Below are positions 49,618 through 58,291 of a stretch of DNA of 64,000 bases, in pieces (position 1 is the stretch's first letter; every line of letters starts with the position of its first letter). Source of the stretch: Curtobacterium sp. MCLR17_032. Its GTDB lineage: Bacteria > Actinomycetota > Actinomycetes > Actinomycetales > Microbacteriaceae. Both the position numbers and the translations under genes were made by a program. Under the pieces are notes generated by a model that did no database searches, was not told where the DNA came from, and worked only from the letters and a program-made list of their open reading frames with translations. The stretch lies in contig NZ_CP126268.1 of assembly GCF_003234795.2 (NCBI RefSeq), positions 2,418,001 to 2,482,000 on the forward strand. Reading direction: 5' to 3'.

Positions 49618-52499
49618 CAGATCGTCCCCTCGGTCAGCGACGTCTCCTCGATGAACTGCGCACCGAGGATCTCACGCACGACCGCCTCGCCGTAGCGTCC
49701 GGGGACGGGGGCACGACGGGCGCCTGACGGCGCCTGCTGGGCCTGACGGGACGGCTGCGCCTGGGCGTTCGGCTGCTGCGGAGCGGTCGGCTGCTGTGCG
49801 GCAGCCGGCTTGGCTGCAGCGGGCTGCGACGGGACGCGGCCGGACGGTGCGGAACGGCCGTGACCGGGGTCCGGGAAGGGCGCGCCGTCGTCGAACGGCT
49901 CGTCGTCCAGCGGGTAGTCGTCCACCGGGATCGCGTCGGCCGGCACGGGAGGCGCGGCGGACCCGGACGGGGACGCTGCGGTCCTCGATCGGGTCGGCTC
50001 CGGCGACTGTGCGGGCGCAGCTGCCTCGGCAGGCGCGGTCGTCTCGGCAGGCGCGGCCGTCTCGGTAGGCGCGGCGCGCTCGGCCGGGGCGACGGTGGCG
50101 TCCGACGGGACGACGCCGAAGGGCGCGCCCCACGCGGGGACGACGTCCTCGGGCACGGCACCGGTCGTCGGGTCCGACGCGGGGATCGTCGCGACGGCCC
50201 ACTCGGTGACCGGTCCGGAGTCCTGGGCTGCGGGCTGCGCGGGGGCTGATCGCTCGGGAGCTGATCGCTCCGCGGCGGGACGCTCGGATGCGGGGCGCTC
50301 GGGAGCGGATGCTCCCTGCGGGGCGGAACGCTCCGGCGTGAGGCGTTCCGACGTCTGGCGTTCCGGCGCAGACGGCTGCGACGCCGACGCCGGATCGGCC
50401 TGCGGCTGGCGCTGACCCTGCGGCGCGCGCTGTTCGGGCTGCTCCGGAGACTCTGCCTGCTTCGGCGCCGAAGCCTGCTGCGGCGCCGTGGTCCGGGCGG
50501 ACTGCTCGGGCTTCGCCGGGGCCTGCTGCACCGGCGTTGGCTGCGGGGGCGCCTGCTGCGCCGGCGGCTGCTGTGCGGGTGCCTGCGCCGGCCGGGCACC
50601 GGCAGCGCCCGGTCCGCGTGCCACGAACTTCACCCGGAAACCGAGCAGGTCCGTGATCGCGCTGCGGAGGTGCTCGCTGACGCTGGTGTCCGGCCCGCTC
50701 ATCTCCTTGAACGAGGCCACGTCCTGCTGGCTCGGGAACGTCAGGGTCAGGACGTCGTCCTTGAGCGCGGTGACCTGTGCCGTCGCGACGACCGCCCACG
50801 CCGAACGCTTGGCGCGCTGGACGTGCTCGACGATCTGCGGCCAGGTGTCCCGCATCTGCTGCAGACCGACCGGGGTCACGGAGCGGACCGCGGGCTCGGA
50901 CCCGATGACCGTGCCGACTCCGGTGGAGGACGGCGAGGCCTGTCCCTCGGGCTCGGAGTCTCCGGCAGAGCCGGGCTCTGCCGTGGCAGGTTCCGGCTTC
51001 CGGGTGGTGGTGTCGGTCGCCGGGACCGCGGCGGCCCAGGACGCTGCGGCGTCGCGTGCCGCTTCGCCCGGGCCCTCGTCCGTGTGCGAGGCCGGGGCCT
51101 CGGGAGCAGTGGAGGCAACGGGAGACGCGGTGCTGGTCGGAGCGGCACCCGCCGGAGCCGGTGGGGCGGCGGACGCAGCAGTCGGCACCGAGGCCGAGGG
51201 AGCAGCCACGGGTGCCGCAGCAGGCGCCGTCGGAGCAGATCCCCCCGGAGCAGATCCCCTCGGAGCGGACGTCGTCGGAGCGGACGTCGTCGCGGCCGGC
51301 ATCGTCTCCGGCGGAGCCTGGTGTCCGCCGGCATCGCCGACACCGACGCGACGCTCGAGCCGCTCGACACGGGCGAGTGCACCGCGCTGGGTGTCGTCGG
51401 CCTCGGGCACGAGCATCCGGGCGACCATGAGTTCGAGGTGCAGTCGGGGCGAGGTCGCACCGGTCATCTCGGTCAGGGCACGGTTGGCGATGTCGGCACC
51501 CCGGGACAGCGCGGTGGCACCGAAGACCCCGGCCTGGCGGGACATCGTGTCGAGCTCTTCGGGCGAGATGCCGCGGAGGACCGCACCGGCGCTCTCGTTG
51601 GTGGCCGCGACGACGATCAGGTCGCGGAGGCGTTCGAGCAGGTCCTCGACGAAGCGGCGCGGGTCCTGACCGGTCTGGACCACGCGGTCGATCGCCGAGA
51701 ACGCGGACGCTGGGTCAGCCACGGCGAGCGCGTCGACCACGTCGTCGAGCAGGGCGGCGTCGGTGTAGCCGAGCAGGGCGACGGCCCGCTCGTAGGCGAT
51801 CGCACCGTCTTCGCTGCCGGCCATCAGCTGGTCGAGCAGCGACAGGGTGTCGCGCACCGAGCCGCCGCCGGCACGGACCACGAGCGGCAGCACACCGGGG
51901 GCGACCGAGACGGACTCCTGCGTGCAGAGCTGCTCGATGTACTCGAGCATCGTGGCCGGCGGGACCAGGCGGAACGGGTAGTGGTGGGTCCGGGACCGGA
52001 TCGTGCCGATGACCTTCTCGGGCTCGGTGGTGGCGAAGATGAACTTGACGTGCTCGGGCGGTTCCTCGACCAGCTTGAGCAGCGCGTTGAAGCCCTGCGG
52101 CGTGACCATGTGCGCTTCGTCGAGGATGAAGATCTTGTAGCGGTCGCGCGCCGGGGCGAAGACGGCACGGTCGCGGAGGTCACGGGCGTCGTCGACACCG
52201 TTGTGGCTGGCGGCGTCGATCTCGATCACGTCGAGGGAGCCACTGCCGCCACGCGCGAGTTCGACACAGCTGGGGCAGACGCCGCACGGGGTGTCGGTCG
52301 GGCCCTCGGCGCAGTTCAGGCAGCGCGCGAGGATGCGTGCCGAGGTCGTCTTGCCGCAGCCGCGCGGGCCGCTGAACAGGTACGCGTGGTTGACGCGGTT
52401 GGTCCGGAGTGCGGTGCGGAGCGGGTCCGTCACCTGCGACTGCCCGATCAGCTCGGCGAAGTTCTCGGGCCGGTAACGGCGATACAGGGCGGTGACCAC
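49617..52499 (-). CDS. dnaX: DNA polymerase III subunits gamma and tau
   Basis: Clamp-loader ATPase of 960 residues. The N-terminal AAA+ domain (about 1-370) has Walker [15 protein letters not shown], a zinc module with cysteines in [19 protein letters not shown], Walker [12 protein letters not shown] and [13 protein letters not shown] tau-like domain lies near residues 545-630 ([20 protein letters not shown]). It is surrounded by very long Ala/Pro/Glu/Ser-rich stretches (about 390-530 and 640-920) with repeats such as APERSAPAQ, making the protein much longer than the E. coli tau. I see no obvious slippery site for a gamma product. Start GTG at 52499. Confidence 0.94.
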   Translation of the reverse strand: MVTALYRRYRPENFAELIGQSQVTDPLRTALRTNRVNHAYLFSGPRGCGKTTSARILARCLNCAEGPTDTPCGVCPSCVELARGGSGSLDVIEIDAASHNGVDDARDLRDRAVFAPARDRYKIFILDEAHMVTPQGFNALLKLVEEPPEHVKFIFATTEPEKVIGTIRSRTHHYPFRLVPPATMLEYIEQLCTQESVSVAPGVLPLVVRAGGGSVRDTLSLLDQLMAGSEDGAIAYERAVALLGYTDAALLDDVVDALAVADPASAFSAIDRVVQTGQDPRRFVEDLLERLRDLIVVAATNESAGAVLRGISPEELDTMSRQAGVFGATALSRGADIANRALTEMTGATSPRLHLELMVARMLVPEADDTQRGALARVERLERRVGVGDAGGHQAPPETMPAATTSAPTTSAPRGSAPGGSAPTAPAAAPVAAPSASVPTAASAAPPAPAGAAPTSTASPVASTAPEAPASHTDEGPGEAARDAAASWAAAVPATDTTTRKPEPATAEPGSAGDSEPEGQASPSSTGVGTVIGSEPAVRSVTPVGLQQMRDTWPQIVEHVQRAKRSAWAVVATAQVTALKDDVLTLTFPSQQDVASFKEMSGPDTSVSEHLRSAITDLLGFRVKFVARGPGAAGARPAQAPAQQPPAQQAPPQPTPVQQAPAKPEQSARTTAPQQASAPKQAESPEQPEQRAPQGQRQPQADPASASQPSAPERQTSERLTPERSAPQGASAPERPASERPAAERSAPERSAPAQPAAQDSGPVTEWAVATIPASDPTTGAVPEDVVPAWGAPFGVVPSDATVAPAERAAPTETAAPAETTAPAEAAAPAQSPEPTRSRTAASPSGSAAPPVPADAIPVDDYPLDDEPFDDGAPFPDPGHGRSAPSGRVPSQPAAAKPAAAQQPTAPQQPNAQAQPSRQAQQAPSGARRAPVPGRYGEAVVREILGAQFIEETSLTEGTI

Positions 52500-52573
52500 G
52501 CGACCAGGGTAGTCGGGACCGCCGACACCTCGACACCGCTCTCCACAGCCCGTCCGACGGCGATCGAAACAGA

Positions 52574-52744
52574 GCGAGCACGCCCCAGAAACGAAGAAGA
52601 CTCCTCACGCACGGAACCAACACAGCCCCGGTGCCCATCGCGAGCACGCCCCAGAAACGAAGAAGACTCCTCACGCACGGAACCAACACAGCCCCGGTGC
52701 CCATCGCGAGCACGCCCCAGAAACGAAGAAGACTCCTCACGCAC
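52574..52744. repeat. 66-bp tandem repeat derived from the SRP RNA 3' end
   Basis: Copies start at 52574, 52640 and 52706. The first two are 66 bp and virtually identical; the third is its first 39 bp and runs into the SRP RNA gene. Leftward, each copy begins GTGCGTGAGGAGTC, the 3' strand of the SRP RNA terminal helix, followed by TTCTTCGTTTCT, a T-rich tail. The array fills most of the gap between ffs and dnaX. Confidence 0.9.
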
Positions 52745-52818
52745 CCGCCAGAGCCCGGTTACCCTTGCTGCGTTTCCGCCCTGGGGGAGTTGGCCTGGAT
52801 GGCGTCACGTGAGGAGCC
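52731..52818 (-). ncRNA. ffs: Signal recognition particle RNA (4.5S type)
   Basis: Small bacterial SRP RNA that binds Ffh for membrane protein targeting. Leftward from 52818, GGCTCCTCACG pairs with CGTGAGGAGTC at the 3' end. The apical domain carries the conserved Ffh-binding core GGCGGAAACGCAGCAAGGG with the GNRA-type loop, and the asymmetric loop side CAGGCC. The length is about 88 nt. Position next to dnaX matches other Gram-positive genomes. Ends are inferred from the terminal helix. Confidence 0.92.
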
Positions 52819-52825
52819 GCTGAAC

Positions 52826-52831
52826 ACTCTA
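52826..52831 (-). promoter_or_regulatory. Candidate -10 element of ffs
   Basis: Leftward TAGAGT at 52831-52826, eight bases before the proposed RNA 5' end. Its upstream part overlaps the ribosome binding site of the rightward gene at 52859, so the two promoters and leader are interleaved. Confidence 0.45.
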
Positions 52832-52858
52832 CCGGACGGAAGGAGCAGCATCGAACCC

Positions 52859-53533
52859 ATGAAGATCGCCATCGCAGGGGGACACGGCCAGATCGCCCTG
52901 ATCCTCGAACGCCTCATCACCGAAGCCGGACACGACGCCATCGGCATCGTCCGGAACCCCGCGCACGTCTCCGACGTCGAACAGACGGGTGCGCGAGCAC
53001 TGGTCGCCGACCTGGAACAACTGGGTGAGGACGAGCTGGCGCTCCGCCTGCGCGGTGTGGACGCGGTGGTGTTCGCCGCGGGCGCCGGGCCGAACAGCGG
53101 TGCCGAGCGGAAGCTCTCGGTGGACCGGGACGCCGCTGTGCTCCTCGCCGAGGCCGCGGTGCGCCTGGACATCGAGCGCTTCGTGATGATCTCCGCGATG
53201 GGCGCGGACGCGTACGACCCGGAGCGTGCGAAGCTGCCCGCCCAGGACGAGGACGACGTCTTCCAGGTCTACCTCCGCGCGAAGGCCGAGGCGGACGCGA
53301 ACGTGCGGATGCGTCGGTTCCGGTGGACGATCGTCCGCCCGGGCGGCCTCCTCGACACCCCGCCGCAGGGCACGGTGACGGTGGGTCGCACGGTCCCCCG
53401 CGGTTCGATCCCCCGCGCGGACGTCGCGGCCGTCGTCCTGCACGCGCTGCTCGACGACACGGCGGTCGGCAAGCAGTTCGAGGTCACCAGCGGTGACACG
53501 CCGATCCCGGCCGCGCTGAACGCGCTCGGCTGA
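52859..53533 (+). CDS. NAD(P)-binding atypical short-chain dehydrogenase (NmrA/YwnB-like)
   Basis: Predicted nucleotide-binding protein of 224 residues. The N-terminal Rossmann loop is IAIAGGHGQIALILERLITE; in the family GGxGxxG is usual, here GGHGQIA. DAVVFAAGAG, ERFVMISAMGAD and WTIVRPGGLLDTP are the conserved mid and C-terminal segments. It lacks an obvious YxxxK catalytic pair, so it may be a redox sensor or chaperone rather than an enzyme. ATG at 52859 follows AAGGAG. The gene stands between ffs (divergent) and a palindromic terminator. Confidence 0.85.
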   Translation: MKIAIAGGHGQIALILERLITEAGHDAIGIVRNPAHVSDVEQTGARALVADLEQLGEDELALRLRGVDAVVFAAGAGPNSGAERKLSVDRDAAVLLAEAAVRLDIERFVMISAMGADAYDPERAKLPAQDEDDVFQVYLRAKAEADANVRMRRFRWTIVRPGGLLDTPPQGTVTVGRTVPRGSIPRADVAAVVLHALLDDTAVGKQFEVTSGDTPIPAALNALG

Positions 53534-53565
53534 CGGAACGGAACCCTTGACGGACCGGACCGTTT

Positions 53566-53614
53566 GACGGACGGGAGGCCCACCACCGGTCCGGTGGTGG
53601 GCCTCCCGTCCGTC
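53566..53614. terminator. Near-perfect palindromic terminator between convergent genes
   Basis: Two exact 24-bp arms (GACGGACGGGAGGCCCACCA + CCGG) with a single-base centre. It separates the NAD(P)-binding protein gene from ackA and shares the outer 16 bp of the arm with 5214 and 46433. Confidence 0.8.
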
Positions 53615-53659
53615 AGGGGGTCGCGCCGCGCACGACGCCGGCCGACGGGACGACGCTGG

Positions 53660-54856
53660 TCAGAGCGCGACCGCTGCCGACTGCCGCGCGATCTCGAGTT
53701 CCTCGTCGGTCGGGATGACGAGGACCGCGACACTGGAGGCGTCCGTCGAGATGCGGCGAGCCTCCTTGGAGTGCAGCTCGTTGCGGTCCGGGTCGATCTC
53801 GATGCCCAGGTGCTCCAGGCCGGCGAGCACCCGACGGCGGAGCAGGGCGTTGTTCTCCCCCACTCCCGCGGTGAACACGACGGCGTCGAGCCCGCCGAGC
53901 TGGGCGGTGTAGGCGCCCACGTAGCGGCGGATCCGGTGGCGGTACACGGCGAGCGCCGCCTCCGCCGTCTCGTCGCCCTTCGTCGCGGCGTCCTGGACGT
54001 CGCGCATGTCACCGCTGCCGGTCAGGCCGAGGAGCCCCGACTGCTTGTTGAGCATGGTGTCGAGTTCGTCGAAGGACAGCCCGGCCTCGCGGTGCAGGTG
54101 GATGAGCACAGCCGGGTCGAGGTCGCCGGAGCGGGTGCCCATCACGAGGCCCTCGAGGGGGGTGAGCCCCATCGACGTCTCGATCGACTTCCCGCCGTCG
54201 ATGGCGGCGGCCGACGCCCCGTTGCCGAGGTGCAGGACGATCGTCTTCAGCTCTGAGAGCGGCCGGTCGAGGAAGACCGCGGCCTGCTCGGAGACGTACT
54301 TGTGGCTCGTGCCGTGCATGCCGTAGCGGCGGATCTGGTACTGCTCGGCGAGGTCTGCCGGGATCGCGTACGTGTACGCGTGCGGCGGCATCGTCTGGTG
54401 GAACGCGGTGTCGAACACGGCGACGTGCGGGACGTCCGAGAAGACCTGCTTCGCGGCCCGGATGCCCTCGAGGTTCGCCGGGTTGTGCAGCGGCGCGAGG
54501 CTCGACAGGTCGTCGATCTCCTGCTCGACCTCGTCGGTCACGACGGTGGCCTGGTCGAACCGGGTCCCACCGTGCACCACGCGGTGACCGACGACGGCCG
54601 GCGGGTGCTCGTCGAAGGACGGCCCGACCTTGCCGAACGCGTCGATCATCGCCTGGAAGCCGGCGGCGTGGTCGGGGACCTCGGCGCTGTCGTTCGACGA
54701 GGTCTCCCCGGTCAACGCGTTGGTGTGCTTCCACGACCCGCGGGACTCGCCGATGCGCTCGACGAGTCCGGACGCGAGCGTGCGCTCGTCGTCGAGCTCG
54801 ATGAGCTGGTACTTGAAGGAACTCGAGCCGGAGTTGACGACGAGGGCTGCACTCAC
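53660..54856 (-). CDS. ackA: Acetate kinase
   Basis: Interconverts acetyl phosphate plus ADP and acetate plus ATP. The 398-residue protein starts ALVVNSGSSSFKYQL. GHRVVHGGTRF, VFDTAFHQTMP, HLGNGASAAAI and MGTRSGDLDP are all family signatures. The start ATG/GTG at 54856 overlaps the pta stop by four bases, forming a coupled pta-ackA operon for acetate overflow and acetyl phosphate control. Confidence 0.97.
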   Translation of the reverse strand: MSAALVVNSGSSSFKYQLIELDDERTLASGLVERIGESRGSWKHTNALTGETSSNDSAEVPDHAAGFQAMIDAFGKVGPSFDEHPPAVVGHRVVHGGTRFDQATVVTDEVEQEIDDLSSLAPLHNPANLEGIRAAKQVFSDVPHVAVFDTAFHQTMPPHAYTYAIPADLAEQYQIRRYGMHGTSHKYVSEQAAVFLDRPLSELKTIVLHLGNGASAAAIDGGKSIETSMGLTPLEGLVMGTRSGDLDPAVLIHLHREAGLSFDELDTMLNKQSGLLGLTGSGDMRDVQDAATKGDETAEAALAVYRHRIRRYVGAYTAQLGGLDAVVFTAGVGENNALLRRRVLAGLEHLGIEIDPDRNELHSKEARRISTDASSVAVLVIPTDEELEIARQSAAVAL

Positions 54857-57006
54857 GAGGGGTCGCTTTCTGTTCGAGCAGTCGGCGCTGCTTCGGTTCG
54901 AGCGGTTGGCGCTGCCGTGCCCGCCTGGATCGCGGTGATGGCGACGGTGTTCACGATGTCGCTGACGAGCGCGCCGCGGGACAGGTCGTTGATCGGCTTG
55001 CGGAGCCCCTGCAGGACCGGTCCGATCGCGACCGCCCCGGCCGAGCGCTGCACCGCCTTGTACGTGTTGTTGCCGGTGTTGAGGTCCGGGAAGATGAAGA
55101 CCGTCGCCTGCCCGGCCACCGGGGACCCGGGCATCTTCGTGCTCGCGACCGTCGGGTCGGCGGCGGCGTCGTACTGGATCGGTCCCTCGACGGGCAGGTC
55201 GGGACGACGCTCGCGGACGAAGGCGGTGCCGGCACGGACCTTGTCGACGTCCGCACCCGACCCACTGTCGCCGGTCGAGTAGCTGAGCATCGCGACCCGG
55301 GGCTCGATGCCGAACTGCGTCGCGGTCTCGGCGGACGAGATCGCGATGTCGGCGAGCTGCTCACTGGTCGGGTCCGGGATCACGGCGCAGTCGCCGTACA
55401 CCAGGACGCGGTCGGCGAGGGCCATCAGGAACACGCTCGACACGATGGAGGTGTCCGGCCGGGTCTTGATGATCTCGAACGACGGCCGGATGGTGTGCGC
55501 CGTGGTGTGCTTCGCGCCGGACACCATGCCGTCGGCGAGCCCGAGCTGCACCATGAGCGTGCCGAAGTACGAGACGTCGGTGACGGTGTCGCGGGCGAGC
55601 TCGACGCTCATCCCCTTGTGGGCGCGGAGGGCCGTGTACTCCTGGGCGAACCGCTCGCGCAGCTCCGGGTCGAACGGGGAGAGCAGCTGCGCGGCGTCCA
55701 GGTCGAGTCCGAGCTCCGTCGCGCGTGCGCGGATGGCGGCCGGGTCGCCGAGGATCGTCAGGTCACACACCTGCCGCTGCAGCAGCGTCGACGCCGCGCG
55801 GAGGATGCGGTCGTCGTCACCCTCGGGCAGGACGATGTGCTTGCGGTGCTCACGCGCCCGGTCGATCAGCCCGTGCTCGAACATCAGCGGCGTCACCACC
55901 CCGGACGGCGTCAGCTGGAGTCGGGCGAGCAGCGCCTCGGCGTCGACGTGCCGCTCGAACAGCGCCAGGGCCAGGTCGGCCTTGCGGGGCGAGTCGGCCG
56001 CGAGCCGCCCGCGCGTCTGCGTGATGCGGAGTGCGGTGTCGTAGGTGCCGAGGTCGCTCTGGGCGATCGGCAGCGAACTCGACAGGCCCTCGAGCAGCCG
56101 GGAGATCTGCGGAGCGGTCTCGAAGCCGCCGTTGAGGATGACGCCGGCGATGCTCGGGAACGTCTCCGACTCGTTGGCGAGCAGCGTGGCGATGAGGACG
56201 TCGTTGCGGTCGCCCGGGACGACGACGATGCCACCCTCGATGAGCCGCGGCAGGACGTTCTCCATGCTCATGCCGGCGACCACGGTGCCCAGGGCCTCCC
56301 GGTCGAGCAGCGCGTCGTCGCCGCGCACCAGGGTCGCGCCGGTCGCGGCCAGCAGGGCACGGACGGTCGGGGCGACGAGGACCGCGTCCTCCGGGATCGC
56401 CCACACGGGGGCGTCCGGGTGGTGGTCGTGCACCGCGGTGCTGACGCTCGCGACGATCGATTCGAGGGCGTCCGGGTCGGAGCGGTTCACCACGACGCCG
56501 AAGAGCTGGGCGTGTTCGGCGCGGAGTTCACTCGTGGTGACGTCGGCGACCTGCGCCATGTCGTCCGCGGTCCGGGGCGCGCGCTCGGCCGAGTCCCGAC
56601 CGCCGAGCACCAGCAGCACGGGCGCGCCGAGGTTCGCCGCGACCTTGGCGTTGAAGGAGAGCTCCGTCGGGCTGCCGACGTCGGTGTAGTCGGAGCCCAG
56701 GACGACCACCGCGTCGCAGCGTCGCTCCACCTGGCCGAAGCGGGTGATGATCGTCGCGAGGGCCGCGTCCGGGTCCGCGTGCACGTCGTCGTACGTCACC
56801 CCGACCGCGTCGTCGTACGGGATCTCGACGGCGGTGTGCTGGAGCAGGAGCTCGAGGACGTAGTCGGGTTCGGCGACCGACCGCGCGACCGGTCGGAAGA
56901 CGCCGACGCGTCCGACGGTGCGGGCGAGCGTCTCGAGCACGCCGAGTGCGACGGTGCTCTTCCCGGTGTGTCCTTCGGCTGACGTGATGTAGATGCGGGT
57001 CGACAC
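54853..57006 (-). CDS. pta: Phosphate acetyltransferase, long form
   Basis: Transfers acetyl from CoA to phosphate. From GTG 57006 the protein has 717 residues (MSTRIYITSAEGHTGKSTVA); upstream codons in frame lack family sequence. The N-terminal third is a BioD/CobB-like P-loop domain (EGHTGKST). A DRTGG domain follows near residues 220-330, and the catalytic PTA domain fills the C-terminal half (from HRKHIVLPEGDDDRILRAA, with MVSGAKHTTAHTIRPSFEII). This three-domain form is like E. coli Pta. Confidence 0.95.
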   Translation of the reverse strand: MSTRIYITSAEGHTGKSTVALGVLETLARTVGRVGVFRPVARSVAEPDYVLELLLQHTAVEIPYDDAVGVTYDDVHADPDAALATIITRFGQVERRCDAVVVLGSDYTDVGSPTELSFNAKVAANLGAPVLLVLGGRDSAERAPRTADDMAQVADVTTSELRAEHAQLFGVVVNRSDPDALESIVASVSTAVHDHHPDAPVWAIPEDAVLVAPTVRALLAATGATLVRGDDALLDREALGTVVAGMSMENVLPRLIEGGIVVVPGDRNDVLIATLLANESETFPSIAGVILNGGFETAPQISRLLEGLSSSLPIAQSDLGTYDTALRITQTRGRLAADSPRKADLALALFERHVDAEALLARLQLTPSGVVTPLMFEHGLIDRAREHRKHIVLPEGDDDRILRAASTLLQRQVCDLTILGDPAAIRARATELGLDLDAAQLLSPFDPELRERFAQEYTALRAHKGMSVELARDTVTDVSYFGTLMVQLGLADGMVSGAKHTTAHTIRPSFEIIKTRPDTSIVSSVFLMALADRVLVYGDCAVIPDPTSEQLADIAISSAETATQFGIEPRVAMLSYSTGDSGSGADVDKVRAGTAFVRERRPDLPVEGPIQYDAAADPTVASTKMPGSPVAGQATVFIFPDLNTGNNTYKAVQRSAGAVAIGPVLQGLRKPINDLSRGALVSDIVNTVAITAIQAGTAAPTARTEAAPTARTESDPS

Positions 57007-57074
57007 CTTCCCCAGGGTAGACCTCGCATGTGCTCGGACCTCCGGAGCACCCGTGAACTCCGGGCCCGGCACAG

Positions 57075-57107
57075 GTGGTCGTGAGCACCCTCGCAGACCT
57101 GTACCAT
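57075..57107 (+). promoter_or_regulatory. Promoter of tRNA-Ser
   Basis: TACCAT at 57102-57107 is the -10 candidate, 30 bp before the tRNA. The 16-mer GTGGTCGTGAGCACCC at 57075-57090 is identical to the element before tRNA-Pro, at nearly the same distance from the -10 box. Confidence 0.6.
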
Positions 57108-57136
57108 GGGGTGTCGTCACCGTGAGGTGATGGCTC

Positions 57137-57221
57137 GGAGGATTCGCCTAGTGGCCTATGGCGCACGCTTGGAAAGCGTGTTGGGTGCAAGCCCTCGGGG
57201 GTTCGAATCCCCCATCCTCCG
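57137..57221 (+). tRNA. tRNA-Ser (anticodon GGA)
   Basis: An 85-nt tRNA with a long variable arm: acceptor GGAGGAT/ATCCTCC, anticodon arm CACGC-TTGGAAA-GCGTG with anticodon GGA (decodes UCC/UCU), variable arm TTGGGTGCAAGCCCTC, and T-arm GGGGG-TTCGAAT-CCCCC. CCA is not encoded. Confidence 0.97.
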
Positions 57222-57232
57222 CAGGAACCAGA

Positions 57233-57266
57233 CGGAACCCCCGCAGCACCAGCTGCGGGGGTTCCG
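57233..57266 (+). terminator. Terminator of tRNA-Ser
   Basis: CGGAACCCCCGCA and TGCGGGGGTTCCG form a perfect 13-bp stem around an eight-base loop, 11 bp after the tRNA. Confidence 0.8.
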
Positions 57267-57580
57267 TCGTTCCGGTCTCCCCCAGCCGGGAGGCCCGTCC
57301 ACCGCTGGTCCCCCAGGCTGCGGACCGGCCCGCACCCCGTCTCCTGCGGACCCTCCGGAAAGCGGTACCCGGCCTGTCCGGCGCCCCGTTCCTCCCCTAT
57401 GCTGACCGGACCGAGCACGCCGGAGGGACCCGGTCGGGCTCGGCACCATCGGACGGCACAGACGCCGTCCCGGGCCGACCACGATTCGTGCCCGGCGCCA
57501 TCATCGCTCGCACACCGAGCCCCGTCTCCCGGGGCGGATGTCGGGCGATCCGGCGCAGTCCGGGGACGAGGAGGCCTGCC
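57267..57580. other. Intergenic region before the PH-like membrane protein gene
   Basis: 314 bp with open frames but no convincing gene. A TATGCT hexamer at 57398-57403 could be a -10 box; its distance of about 170 bp to the GTG at 57581 would give a long leader. No riboswitch or repeat is recognised. Confidence 0.45.
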
Positions 57581-58222
57581 GTGGGGGCAACGACGGCGCG
57601 AGCGACACCGCTCGACACCAGCACCGCAGACGTGGTCATCCGACCGCGCGCTGCCCTCGTGCGTTCAACGGCACTGAGCATCGGCTTCTCGGCCGTCCCG
57701 ATCGCCGTCGCCGTCGTCTGGGTCGCCGTCCCGAACGGTCCCTGGCTCGTCGTCGGCGCCGTGGTCGGGCTGTTCACCCTCGCCGTCCTGGTGGCGTTCC
57801 TGCGCCTGCGTTCGTCCTTCGTGGCGGTCGACCCCGACCGGGTGGCGATCCGGGGGGTCCTCAGCGCGCGACGATCGTTCGCCAGGGCACAGGTGCACGA
57901 GGTCGTGCTCGCCGCCACGCACGGCGCCGCGGTCGACCGCACCAGCCGCGAGCTCGTCGCCTTCGACGCGAACGGCGAGACGCTCTTCCGGATGCGCGGG
58001 GAGGTCTGGGGCGACGACGGCATCGACCGCCTGGTCGACACGCTCGACGTCCGCACCACCCGCTTGGCCCGGCCGATGTCGACGCGGGAGTTCACCCGGC
58101 GCTGGCCCGGCATCCGCGCCTGGTACGAGCGGCCCCGCGCCTACGTGCTGGTCGGTGGCGTGACCGCGCTCGCCGTCGGGGGTCTGCTCGTGGCCGAGGC
58201 CGTGGGGCTCGCGCGCCGCTGA
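57581..58222 (+). CDS. Two-helix membrane protein with PH-like domain
   Basis: 213-residue protein of unknown function. GTG at 57581 has GAGGAG about eight bases upstream and gives MGATTARATPLD; the longer upstream frame looks non-coding. Two adjacent hydrophobic helices (about residues 28-70) are followed by a beta-rich segment (RLRSSFVAVDPDRVAIRGVL...VHEVVLAA) that resembles bacterial PH-like domains. One C-terminal helix ends the protein (AYVLVGGVTALAVGGLLVAE). It converges on the HerA-like gene across 69 bp of short GC repeats (CGGCGCTCCGG, 58238-58275). Confidence 0.7.
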   Translation: MGATTARATPLDTSTADVVIRPRAALVRSTALSIGFSAVPIAVAVVWVAVPNGPWLVVGAVVGLFTLAVLVAFLRLRSSFVAVDPDRVAIRGVLSARRSFARAQVHEVVLAATHGAAVDRTSRELVAFDANGETLFRMRGEVWGDDGIDRLVDTLDVRTTRLARPMSTREFTRRWPGIRAWYERPRAYVLVGGVTALAVGGLLVAEAVGLARR

Positions 58223-58291
58223 CCGTCCCGGCGCCGCCGATGTCGGCGCTCCGGCGTCGGCGCTCCGGCGTCAGCGCTACCGATGTCCGTG

